From the NCBI RefSeq assembly GCF_000247815.1, contig NC_021674.1, positions 15,102,430 through 15,166,429 on the forward strand: a stretch of DNA of 64,000 bases, written 5' to 3'. Under the pieces are notes generated by a model that saw only the letters and a program-made list of their open reading frames with translations, searched no databases and had not been told where the DNA came from. Positions within the stretch are counted from its first letter, which is position 1. Each line of letters starts with the position of its first letter. This stretch comes from Ficedula albicollis (lineage: Eukaryota > Chordata > Aves > Passeriformes > Muscicapidae). Positions 25,718-38,730 of the stretch are shown here, one piece after another. The translations under genes were made by a program, and so were the position numbers.

Positions 25718-26608
25718 GTGCCCTGACAGAAGGCGTCAAGCCACCAGCCAACGGAGCACACAAGCTGCCCTAACACTTACAGCTAATAAAGCTTTCCTTC
25801 CTGTGCACAGAGGATCTGGATAGGCTGGATTGATGGCCCAGACCAGCTGTATGAGGGTCAGCAAAGTGAAGTGCCAGGTCACAGCTCCTGGGTCACAACA
25901 ACCCCCTGCAGTGCTACATTGCAGAAGTGTGTCTGGAAAGCTGTCCAGAGGAAAAGGACCTGTTCCACAGGTGGCCAAGAAGGCCAATGGCGTCCAGGCC
26001 TGTATCAGCAAGAGTGTGGCCAGCAGGACTGGTGCAGCGATTGTACCCCCGTACTTGGCACTGGTAAGACCACACCTCAAGTGCTGTGTCCAGTTCTTGG
26101 CCCCTCACTATGGGAAACACATCGAGATGCTGGAGACATTCCAGACAAGGACAATGGAGCTGGGGAAGGGTCTGGGACACAAGTCTAATGATGAGGAGCA
26201 GCTGAAGGAGCTGGGGGGAACTCAGCCTGGAGAAGAGAAAGTTCAGGGGTGACCTTATCACTCTCTACAACCACCTGAAAGGAGGGCATAGCCACCTAAG
26301 GGTCAGTCTCTTCTCCGAGGTAACAACAGATCAAGAGGAGATGGCCTTAAGTTATGCCAGGGGAGGTTTCAATTGGATATTATGAAAACTTTTTTCACTG
26401 ATAGGATTGTCAACCATTAGGGAATGGTGGAATCAGCATTCCTGAAAGTGTGCAAGAAATGTGTAGATGTGGCACTTAGGGACATGGTTTAGAGGTGGAC
26501 TGAGAGGTGGACTTGGCAGTCCTGGGTTAAGAGTTGGTCCCGGGTTAAGAGTTGGACTTGGTGATCTTAGAGTCTTTTCTAACTTACACAATTCTGTGAT
26601 TTTATTCA
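25328..26608 (+). mobile_element. CR1 LINE, 5'-truncated, with internal tandem duplication
   Basis: Plus-strand CR1 3' portion. Recognisable words include 'ctggataggctggattgatg', 'gtggccaagaaggccaatgg', 'ctggagaagag', 'gaccttatcactctctacaa', 'ggacatggttta' and the tail 'acacaattctgtgatt'. The frames at 25348-25773 and 25830-26252 encode the C-terminal part of the CR1 ORF2 protein, downstream of the reverse transcriptase core, with residues such as 'ISKSVASRT', 'LVRPHLKCCVQF' and 'APHYGKHIEMLE'. There is a deletion before 'ccacaggtggcc' relative to the CR1 pattern I recall, and an apparent +1 frameshift near 26220, so no functional protein is made. The tail also holds a short duplicated 'gggttaagagttgg'. 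Confidence 0.9.
25718..26198 (+). repeat. 482-bp tandem unit, copy 2
   Basis: Second copy of the unit at 25236. After 'gatgaggag' this copy continues into the CR1 3' portion ('cagctgaaggagctgggg'), while copy 1 instead re-enters the unit start. The order of events is therefore CR1 insertion first, duplication second. Confidence 0.95.
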
Positions 26609-27865
26609 GCTTTCAGCATTCACAATATCACTAATGCAGTTCTACCTTACCCTTTTTGTAGTACAATATTACAACAATCTGAAACCATTACTCAATTCAA
26701 CAAAGAGCCAGGAAGAACAAAGGTTCAACATAACAGCTGGGAAGGAGCAAAGTGGACCAGCGTGTGTCCTCCCCTTCAAACGCCACAGTGCTTCCCAGCC
26801 AGAAAGAGACCTTGGCTCCCACTTAAAACAAGTCTCATCCCCTCCCTTGGGTACTTAGCAAGCACTAATCATGCTATAGACACCCAAGTGGCCTGCAAAG
26901 TGAGGACATATTTTTAAGGCGTACCACAGCCTGTAGATCTTTGAGAACAAAGAAGTGTGTTCTGACTTATGTGCCAATTCTCAGCCAGCCTCGAGTAGAT
27001 TCACTCCCTGCCTCTGTAATGCACCTGTTTTGCAAAGCAATCACTAAATTTGGAAGCTTTATGGAAGGCAACATTTTTCAAATCTAAAAAGTATGCCAAA
27101 AAAATCATGCAGAAGGGTAATAGGAAATACTTGCAGGGAGACCTATTCTAAATCATCTACACATAGATAAGGCACCAAATTCCTTTCCTTAAAGATTTTA
27201 TTAACCTTTTGCTGATGGAAGGAGATTACTGATTGAGAGCTAGATGAGGTCAGTGCAGCAATTATATTTTGAAACCTCTTCAAACAAGTCTCTTGTACAA
27301 TGTAAGAAAAAAGTTGACAAAATGAATTGTTACTTAAAACGAGTCTTTTAGAAGAATAATTAACCTATAATAACTATTCTGGCCTCCTCTCCAGCCCTGA
27401 AAAGTAATCCTTTCTCATTAGTTTCAAGTTTAATTAGCATCAATAATGAAACAGCCCTTGGAAATAACCATTGCATCACGGTCTGTAATGCTGACATACA
27501 TGGCCCTACAAAGGGTAAGACCACAGGGTGATGTCTGGAGATAGGGAGAGGCTCAGCACATCACAGATGATCCCAAAACTAAGAAGAAAACAGTATTGCA
27601 AAAGGTGTGGAATGTGACAAAACCAGTTTTATTTAAAGAGGAGTTTCACAAGTACAGTGTGGAGCAGAGAAGACTCAGATAGTTTTGCCAATATTTCCAG
27701 CAAGATAGTGAGCCTCTCAACTCCAATTTCTTGTTTTTTCGTGGCCTTTTGGCTGAAGCGAAGAGAGAGACTTCCCCGTATAGAATCTATTTCTCTTATA
27801 TTCTATATGAGAAAATTCTATTCAGCACTGGCAGTCTAACATAAATAATGCTTTTTCCATTCCCG
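26609..27865. other. No gene seen
   Basis: Unique sequence with no recognised repeat or coding signal. Confidence 0.6.
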
Positions 27866-28001
27866 GCTTCTATGATCTCTCTGTAAAATAGGTATAATAA
27901 TGCTTAGCATTGTCACTAGGGTGATAAGGCTTAGCTTCTACGATCTCTCTGTAAAATAGATATAATAATGCTTAGCATTGTCACTAGGGTGATAAGGCTT
28001 A
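27866..28001. repeat. 68-bp tandem duplication (27866-27933 and 27934-28001)
   Basis: The unit starts 'gcttctatgatctctctg' and ends 'ggtgataaggctta'. The copies differ at about two positions ('tatgat' against 'tacgat', 'aggtat' against 'agatat'). No transposon ends are involved. Confidence 0.96.
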
Positions 28002-31000
28002 AAGTAGTTTAAGAATACAACATGAAAGAGGCTATAAAAAGTCCAGAGACTCTGATACATCCGAGATAACTCGTTACTCAATGGACCAGTAGAAACAGCA
28101 GGCCAATACCGATGTACAAGTTGCAATTAGAGGTCTGCTGCAACTTGCAGCAGGAGCGTCACCACAGATTTCTAGTAAGTGAAGTCACAGATTCTCAGCT
28201 GCATGCCACAAGCACTACAGCGACTGCGTTCAGAAGAACCACACCAGCTTTCAAAACTGAGCTGGAAAGAAAACTTAAATAACATAGAGTTCTTAGAAAG
28301 AGTCTGACATATGAGAAGTACCATTTCCAGTATGTCTACCGAGCCTAGTATTTTCTCTTCCTAACAGACACCAAGAAATACCTAGCACAAGAATCTACAC
28401 ATGGACAGCTCCCTCTGTACTCACACTCTCATACTGCAGGATCCTGCTTTTTCCCCCTGCACTCACCACTTAAATGATCTCTGCTATTCACCTTACAGAG
28501 AGACGCCTTCTCTCCCTTTGCCCAGCTTGTAACTCGAAGACAGAGTCAAGGTTTTCTCTCATCACAAGGTTTTGTAAGATATGAGACCAGCAAGAGTTGC
28601 TTGTCAGTAAGGAAATGGGGAGAAGCCTGCAGAAAGAGCCTGCACCTCTTTCTTCACAGTATATTACTGCATGGAAAGCCAGTCCAAAATGAATTCAACA
28701 TACACCCTGGTTTGAGCAGGAAAGGTAGTTCTTCTGCCTTGATGTAAACTTTGGAATACCAATGGAAACTCCTGAGATTTGCAAACTGAGCTGAAGAGTT
28801 ATAAAGGCCAAAATTTGCCAAGGGGATACCCAATAATTCTAGACCCATCTAGGTGAAAGGTTTTCAGCCTAGTATCTCCACTTTGCCATCTGTAATCCAG
28901 GAAGAATCAGGTAATCCACTAAAGTTTTAAACAATCCCAAATCCCCCATTCTGTGCAGGTAAGAAACCATAAAGGATAAACCTTCTCCCACTCTCCACAA
29001 CATTCTCCTTTCCCAGCCAGGACAAACACTCCTCGGTTTGCCCAGCAGTCCCCATTAGGCAGCAGCAGCCAACACCTGCAGCTCCTCAGTGGCAAATGGA
29101 GATGGAGCCCAGCTGCAGCTGCCAAAAGCACATGGGCAGCTGGCCACAGCCTATCCCACCCTCACTTTTTGTGAGTGTACAAATACTCTTGGTCAAAGAC
29201 TCACAAAGTATTCAAATTTCAAATCTAAATTTGATTATTTGGCTTCAAGATGGGGGGTGTTTTAACAAAGGCAGGGCTCAAAATTTTTCAAAATAAAAGA
29301 GAAACCGAGTTTCTTGTAGCATCAACCAGAACCCTAAGTTTGCTATCACTAAAATGAAGGAAATAGCAGTCCTTTGAGTATTAGCAGTGCAGAGATGGGA
29401 GTAAATCAATATGGTATACTGGCTCTTTTAGCTTCTCCCTTTAAAAGCTGAGGGTTCAGATTGCACCTTACTGCCTTTATTCAGGTTCTTAGAAAGTAAA
29501 AGCATTATTAATCCACAAAAAAAAAAAAAGCACCATCTACCAACAGAGTTGAAAAGCAGTCAAAACTACCCTTGCTTTGCAAAGGAAGTAACCACCACAA
29601 AGGGAAGTATTTTGTGTCACACAAGATGTCAGTGGCAGAGCTGTGTACTGCAAGGTAAGTAAGTTGGAAGCCAAACTAGAACTCAGTTCTTGGAGCAGCC
29701 TGCTGAAGTTCTTTGGCCAAATAAATGCCTGTTGATAGAAACTTGTCTGAAGTCAGTTTGAAGCCAGCCACCAGCTCTGTCTACTGAATACATTTAGAAC
29801 ACTTCAACCACATCACAGATCCTACTTGACTAACAAGGGAAAGTGATTCTCCTTCACTACAACTGACAGAGTTCACAGCTGCTGCAAGTAGAGATATCTA
29901 AGTCCTACCCATGCTGTCACAGGGAATTTCTGAGTAGCCATGCTAACTAAACAGGATAGGGACAACCATGAAGCTACTCAGCCATCTCAGTCATAAGTTA
30001 AAATACTCATGTAAAGTAGAATTTAGTCTCAAAATGTGTTTCTTGCCTAAATATTTAAACACATAAATAACCTCCAGGCATTCCAGCTTGTCATTTTAAG
30101 CTTTCTGACATTTATTGTTCGCAAGAAAAGAAAGGTCAGACTTATCAAATCTGCATTTATGCTTCCATGACATTTTTCTCCAACCAAATCTTTCGGAATT
30201 AAAGAAGCAAGACAAATGTGGCACATTTCAGAAAGGACCTTTCTCAGCCCAGCACTGCAGTCTCAGCAACCATGTTGAGCTCAGCAGTGGCTTCCCAGGA
30301 AAAAAATGCTGTTTCTATGCTGTGGATAAAAGAGATCTGAAAAGCAGGCAACCTGAATTGGTGCTTGCTATTAGGTAAATCACTTGTGCCAAAAACATAG
30401 ATCTCCTAGTACTCTAGTTCTGAGTAGCCCAAGAGGATGCTTTGGTGTGAGAATTAGACAGGAAATGTCCAGGCATAGAGTGGAATTTGCTGCCATTTGG
30501 GAAGCAACTTGGATTCTCAAGTCATTGCTCCTAAGGAGTTAGCACTGATGTATCCAAAAGACGGGATCTTCTGTATTAAGACAAGGCTCACTTAGTTGAG
30601 AACTTTGTAAGTGCTAAATCCCGCCAGTCTCTCTTCAACTCTTCTACTTCTTTTGGCTAATTCACAAACATTGTCACAAACACACATTTAATTTCCTATC
30701 ATGTCATCTTTGGGTGAGATGTGCAGTGAACCAAATGACCAGATTATTTCAGGATCCAATTCACTCAGACACTGCAAAACCGCCTTTGATTTTGAAGAAT
30801 GTCTCTGCTTTTGTATAATAAAGCACTTAAGTTTCCCTGTGCACTTCTTTACTGTAGGTATTTATTCCCTTTTTTTAAGGACATGGAAATAAAAGCACAG
30901 CAAGTTTAGAGAAAACGTATTTTTTCAATAAGCCATAAATGTTCATTCAAACATAATAAATTGTTACTTGTGCCCCTTTTCGTGTTTGTTTATGGCTATT

Positions 31001-34000
31001 TTACTGAACATGCTTATAAATAAGAACATTCATAAGAACAATGATGCTAAAAGTAAACAAAATTTGCAGAAAACAGACCAAGAAATCATAAATACATTGT
31101 GCATAATACTGGCTCCCAATAAGGATCAGCAACCCCACATAACTCTGGGAAAACAAAATCATGTGATCACATCACACTTTCTGTGAAACACTCAAAGACT
31201 GAGCATAATTTCTAACATTATCTGTCAAATAATTGGCAACAAATTTCCAAATCTCGGTGGCTCGACTGTGAAAGCCTCATGACTTTGCAAGCCAAACCGT
31301 TGTGGTCAACATGGAAACAGTGGACAAGGCATCATGAGTCTAAAGAGTCATAAGCTATGAGTTTTCTCAAGTTTCATTAGTGTTGATGGAGTAGGAAAGC
31401 GACCTGAACAGAAACAGGGAGGACAGCAATAGGATCAAGAATCATACTGCCCACAAAGCCAGGCAAACCTTATCACAAGACAGTTGGTTTCCTCTTCAAG
31501 AAGCATTTCCAGTTCAAGAAGAAACACTGTGAACTGACTAAATCCACATTTCTGGAGAGCCCCAGTGTCTGGAGGTCTAGAGGGAAGTGCTACATACCTA
31601 ATAGCGCAGAAAATTCTGGGAAAGATGCTTCTAAGCACACTCATGATTCACTGATTTAGCAACTGGTAATCCACATGCAGCCCACTGGTACCATTGGCAA
31701 ACTCAGGGTAAAACAGGAAAGCCTTAATTTGCACTAGTTCACATCTAGAGTAAACTCAAGGGCAACTCACACTATCCTTAAGCTTCGGATTGGCAAAGCT
31801 GGGCTGAGAGATGAGGCAAAGCACAAAACCCCAGCAATGAGCAAATCCACTTGCACTACAGCAAAAACCTTTCAGAAAACCTTTCAGTGCCTCAGTCTTA
31901 TCCACCAAGTGCTGCCACTGCTTTATCAGAAGAGCAAGATCAGAGCTCAGGTGTGACTGAGGGTGAGAGAAAACCAGAGAGCAACTGCAAAGTGACCAGT
32001 ATCTCTTACCAGTTTTCTGCTCACACTGACACAACTCCAAACGCTATTCTTTGAAGGCAGCAAAATAAAATCAAAATATAATGAAAAATATAACTAAGAG
32101 GCCTTGATTAAATGCTGGTACCTCTAAAACACACAGAAATAATTCTGTGGACTTCACCACAGCCAGATTTCAGCTTGGAGCTCTGATTTTCATTTACAAA
32201 ATGTTCACTTTCAAAACCACATTTTTATCTAGTCTGAAGTTCTTTCTAATCTTTAGGCAAAGGGTTCCTCCCGCAAATGAGTTCAGGTGTATAGTAGCAG
32301 TCCCCTAAAGATGTAAAGCCTAATTGCCTCAGCATTATAATAGCATTGGTATGTAGTGAATGCAGACAGTTTCAGGGAGAATACATGTGGCAAGTTAATA
32401 AAATTTTAGATGAAGGCCACAGTGCAGGAGTAATATTTCGCCTAGCCAGAGGATGAAAAGTTATGCATTGCTATTTAAAAAATATAATTGGAATGTTAAA
32501 TCTATTTCATGAATGAAAGTACATTGACCTTTAGAGGGAAGAATGACTCATTTTCAACCCTGTATGCCCCTTCTTAACATACACTTCCCACCTTTGCATA
32601 TGTAAGTAGCAATTAGTTTTCATGGGAAGTTATTTTATGGCCATTTCAGCTTATTAAATTTCCTGGGTAAACTCACAAGAAACCTATTTAGCAACATTTG
32701 TGGCTCAGGCGCCCTATAGTGAGAGAACTGGTTGCGTGTGAAGTCAACATGAAAAAAATCCAAATACCAGTGCAGGGTTAGAGTGGAAGGGCCCTTGGAT
32801 TATTTCCCCCAAGAAAGTTCAATAACTTGTCCCAGTTAACTGCTACAGAGACCCACTGTGGTTCAACACTGTACAGCAAATCCCGTAAGACCAGAAATAA
32901 AGCCGGCCTGAAAGTCTCCTGACAGTAATGCTCACACTAGCTGTTCAGTTCCCCATGGCAATGTACTGGTGTTCATTAAATTCTTTTGGGAAAGGTTTCC
33001 TTGGAGGCACAGCAGTTTCCAGTGAAAACCACAGACAATGAGAGCAAAGTCAACAGTCAACAGTCGTGGTAGTTGAGAGGTTCACCTCAAATACAGGAGA
33101 TCTGCCGTGCTGCACTCCTGTCCAAGCTTCTTTCTCCCTTCCTCTGCATTTCTTATTGTGTGTCTTTCCTACAGAAAAGATTCACATTAATTTGATTTTT
33201 TTTTTTGTTGTCCCAGAGAATTACTGGAAGAAGGCTAAGAAGGCAATATAAAGTCTGAAAGCATTTTCAAGACAAGAAAACTCTCTTGTACCAAATTTTG
33301 AAAAGGCCAAGCTGACACAAAAATCGTAGATGGGCTGAGGAGCACAGGTTCTCTACATGGAAGCTTCTTTTTGCAGGATGCTCTGTTGCCACAAGGATGA
33401 GTGTGAGAAAAATCTAGCATCAAGAATATTTGCAAGAGAGTCCTGTAGAAATTCCTGTGAACTTTATGGCTTGTCTGCTGAACAACAGCTGCCCATAAGT
33501 ACATCCTTTACTAATTGTTCAGGAAGACTGAGACAAAGTGCTTCACGCTTTGTACAAACATGGCGTTAAAAAAGGAAAAGGTTTACTCCAGTTAAATTTA
33601 TCTTTGAGCCAGCAAATGAAAGTATAAGTTAAAGCAAATAAAGCATTATTTACAGGACTCCATTGTCACCTCTAAGGTCAGCGGGAATTCATCCCCTTGC
33701 CATTTTTTCTCACCCTAAAATATAATTTATTCTCCAATTACATGGAGGATAATTTGGTGGAAATAATTTAGAAAGGCAATTATATATTTTTCTGGTAAAC
33801 AAGAAGACCAAAAGGGACAAGGACAACAAAAAAGCCCAGTGTGCCAACAAAAGTGAAGCAGCTTTCCATTGTTGATGTTTGAAATCCATTCCCAATTAGG
33901 TTAAGCAATAAAGGAAAGGCTCAGTTGCCTTAGGAAGGGCTTTAGTTAAGCCCCATGCACATTAGCTGCAATGGTGTCAATAACTGCTGGAATCTGACAG

Positions 34001-35648
34001 GCTGGTGGATGCTGTTCGTGCTGTTATCACTGTGTCAGCACATCCTGCTGTTGGCAGGGCTACACAGCACAAATTTAAGGCTGGCAGTGACACACGGTGA
34101 TCACATAGGCAGCACCTTAGCAAAGCAGGAGGAACACATTTCCTAATGTTGTTAAACAAACCCACGTTACAAAAGCAGGGCAAAGCCACAAACAGTGTAA
34201 CTATGCTAAGGTGCCACTGCTGAAAAAGCAGAGGTACAATTCAGAATGAGACCAGGATTTTTACAGAAGATTATGAACAGCGGCAAGAAAAAGTTACCAT
34301 TTCAATACACAGGTAAAGGAGGTCCATATTCCTTCCCTCTGCTCCTCCTTTTCCTGCATCCTCTGCGATTGACTTTGCATGACTGTGTTGCAGTAAGAAC
34401 AGCAGAGCTTTCTCTCAAACATGAGAGGGCATAGCTTCCTATTGATCTGGAAAAACATGCATTTCTCCTCAACAGTAAGATGACAGACAAAATAAAGCCT
34501 GTGACTTCTACAAGCTTTGGTTAAAGCTCCATGTGCATTGTATTCACATCAGAGGACCTGTTAGTTCTTATGTGTACCCTTCCCCCAGGTTAAAAGCACA
34601 CCTTCATCCTCTAAGAAGACAAATGCATGTCCTCCAGCTCCATCATTGCTGTAAGTACCTGAGTAAAGATGCCATTCAAAACTAAGGCGTCACTGCCCAA
34701 GGAGATCTGTAAATCGAAAAAAGTGCTAATCACAAATTCCCTGAACAGAAAGGAGACAGTAGGTTATGGTCTTTAATTTTCAATTATTCTTTCTTTACGG
34801 CAGTGTAGCAAGGCAAGACCTGCTAGAAGGCGGGGAGTGTTGGCCTCACCTAGCCACCTGGTGGCGAACAGCACCTCTGCGTTACCCTGCCAGATCCAAC
34901 GCAGGAAGAGCCAACCTGGGCATCTCACTTCAGCCACAGCTGCAGGACTTAGTGACACAGAGCTTACCCTGACAGTCGGCTTTGCTTTTCATTTCAGGCA
35001 GCAAGGAAGGAGATGGGTTCCGTTTGTAGCTCTTCAGATGGCTCTCCCATCTTTTCAGATGAGCATCAAAATTCAGTTGCTCCAACTTTGTATTCAAAGC
35101 ACAGCAGTGATTTCTCTCTCCTCTTGTGAATTTACTTTAGTGTATTCTGTGGTCCATTAAGTAGGTGGCTACTCAGGGACACACCATTGGCTTCTACAAA
35201 GCTTCATAAAAGGTACCTGACTTAACTCACTGTGACAAATTATTTGGACCTGCAGTCCTCTAAGTATTATATTCTTCTAGTAGGAAAGGCTGAATCACAG
35301 CTTCTGTTAAAGATACAATGCACACACAGAATGGAAATTTCTCCTGATCACTGACCCAAAACACAGTCCTGATTTGAGATAAAGGAGCTGCCCCAAACCG
35401 TGACTGCCAATCACCTCCCACCAGAACCAAAATTCTAAGCCAGGTTCTCTCTTCACACAAGTACCAGTGCTGCATGAGCCTTCTCAGATGAACAACTTCT
35501 TGTATTGTAGCTGATACAGTGCAGTTCACTAAGGATCCTTTGGGGTTTTAAAATGTCAAATCAGCCCTTATCTTTTATGTTTAAAGAAGAGTAATAATAT
35601 TAATATCAATAGCCAATAATAGAGAGAGTAGCATTACTGTACACAATT
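28002..35648. other. No gene seen over about 7.6 kb
   Basis: Unique AT-rich sequence with no CR1, LTR or coding signature recognised. Small direct repeats occur, for example 'aacctttcag' twice near 31866 and 'caacagt' twice near 33053. All open frames are below 110 codons and lack known motifs. Confidence 0.6.
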
Positions 35649-35837
35649 GGGAGCCAAACCCAGCTTTGGAGATTTTGTTTTGTTCCCTGGTCTGCTTGCA
35701 CATAACCTTGGAAAACACTTGAAGCACTTTGAGGAAGCATCTCGGGAGCCAAACCCAGCTTTGGAGATTTTGTGCTGTTCCCTGGTCTGCTTGCACATAA
35801 CCTTGAAAACACTTGAAGCACTTTGAGGAAGCATCTC
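35649..35837. repeat. 95-bp tandem duplication (35649-35743 and 35744-35837)
   Basis: The unit starts 'gggagccaaacccagctttg' and ends 'gaggaagcatctc'. The second copy has a one-base deletion ('ccttgaaaac' against 'ccttggaaaac') and 'gtgctgttcc' in place of 'gttttgttcc'. It abuts the next duplication. Confidence 0.96.
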
Positions 35838-36034
35838 TTTTTAGGATGATATTTTTTAAGTTTCAAAGAACCTGATCTTGCTGTCCTTCAGCTAATGACA
35901 CTTTAACCTTTGGGTCCTGCTTGCGGCTTTCTAGCTCTTTTTAGAATGATATTTTTTAAGTTTCAAAGAACCTGATCTTGCTGTCCTTCAGCTAATGACA
36001 CTTTAACCTTTGGGTCCTGCTTGCGGCTTTCTAG
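35835..36034. repeat. 100-bp tandem duplication (35835-35934 and 35935-36034)
   Basis: The unit starts 'ctctttttag' and ends 'gcggctttctag', with one mismatch ('aggatg' against 'agaatg'). Its first copy begins inside the last three bases of the preceding 95-bp repeat, so two separate duplications meet at one point, about 90 bp from the CpG island. Confidence 0.96.
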
Positions 36035-36119
36035 CACATAGAATTGTCGGGCGTTTCGTAAAAATCCTTCATCACTTCCAAAGCAGTCCCCACCAAAGCC
36101 CCTGGATACATTTCGCACA

Positions 36120-37720
<1,601 letters not shown>

Positions 37721-37770
37721 CCCGTTCCCCGCCTCTTCTCTCTGTGCAGGCAATGATGGACAGACCCGTC

Positions 37771-37922
37771 CGCTTTTCTTCCTTGCTTTCCATTTCTTTC
37801 CTTCCCTTTCCTTCTCTTTCTTACCCTTTCCTTCCCTCTCTCCTCCCTCCCCATCCTTCCTTTTCCTCTCTTCTCTTCCTTCCCTTCCTTTTGCTTCCTT
37901 TCCTTTCCTTCCTCACCTCCTT
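37771..37922. repeat. TTCC-rich polypyrimidine tract
   Basis: About 150 bp made almost wholly of T and C, with many imperfect 'ttcc' and 'tttcc' units, immediately downstream of the CpG island. It is an imperfect tetranucleotide-type microsatellite, purine-rich on the minus strand. Confidence 0.9.
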
Positions 37923-38730
37923 AAATGCTGACATCCATAAAACAGCCCTGCATGTCTTTCCCCTGTAGAGAAAGGGGAAAAAAAAAAAAAGAGAAGCGAT
38001 AAGTAGGGAGAGGGAGAAATCTTAGAGTATAAGTCATTCCAAAAAACTGATCAAAATTCATCCATTTCTGCATGAAAACAACAGCCTTAAGAAAGGTTCA
38101 TGCAACAATTTCCCCTTTTTTACCCTTCATAAATACAATATAATTACTGTAATTACATTAGTGCTGTGCCTTAGGATAGCTAATCATAACTCATTCATAT
38201 TTCTGGAAGTTGCCTATATGAATTAATGACTTATTATTATCTCTTTAGTTTGATACTTAATGCATGTATATTTTTATAATTCAGGTACTGTATAACTATA
38301 TAACCGTTAGAGTGCAATTATTCTGTCGTGCAGTTATTCTTGTGCTTATATCAAATTAATGTTAATATACAGATATTGTGGAGCAGAACCACAGTGTAAT
38401 GCCTCCATAATTGTAATGCCACAGAGTGTAATTGCAGGCACAATGCTAGAGAAGGGAACCATGATTTTTTCTCTACAGAAGCGTTGACGAAGGAACTTCA
38501 GTGCAATTGCTGAAGGATTAGTTAGATAATAGAGTTAATACCAAAAAAACCCACTTCTGTGCTGTGTTTAGCCTCATACAGGTAAGCTCGTTCAAAGCTC
38601 ACCCCAGAGGCTGGCATTTCTCTGGCTGCAAATGTTTTGGACATAGCCTTGCTTTCCCCCAGCTCTTCTTATTTCAGAGTCTGCTAGATCAACTTGCTCA
38701 ACATGTGAAACCTAATCCTTCACTTTTCTG
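37923..38730. other. AT-rich stretch with homeodomain-like words
   Basis: No gene is seen. The segment is strongly AT-rich and contains a near-palindrome 'taattactgtaattaca' at 38141 plus further TAAT words. Such words occur in enhancers bound by homeodomain factors, but they are also common in AT-rich DNA, so function is only a possibility. Confidence 0.35.

Noticed and set aside
25348..26252. Pair of near-identical 140-residue proteins as a duplicated novel gene
   Set aside because: The sequence is CR1 ORF2 C-terminal remnant inside a tandemly duplicated LINE; it is truncated and frameshifted.
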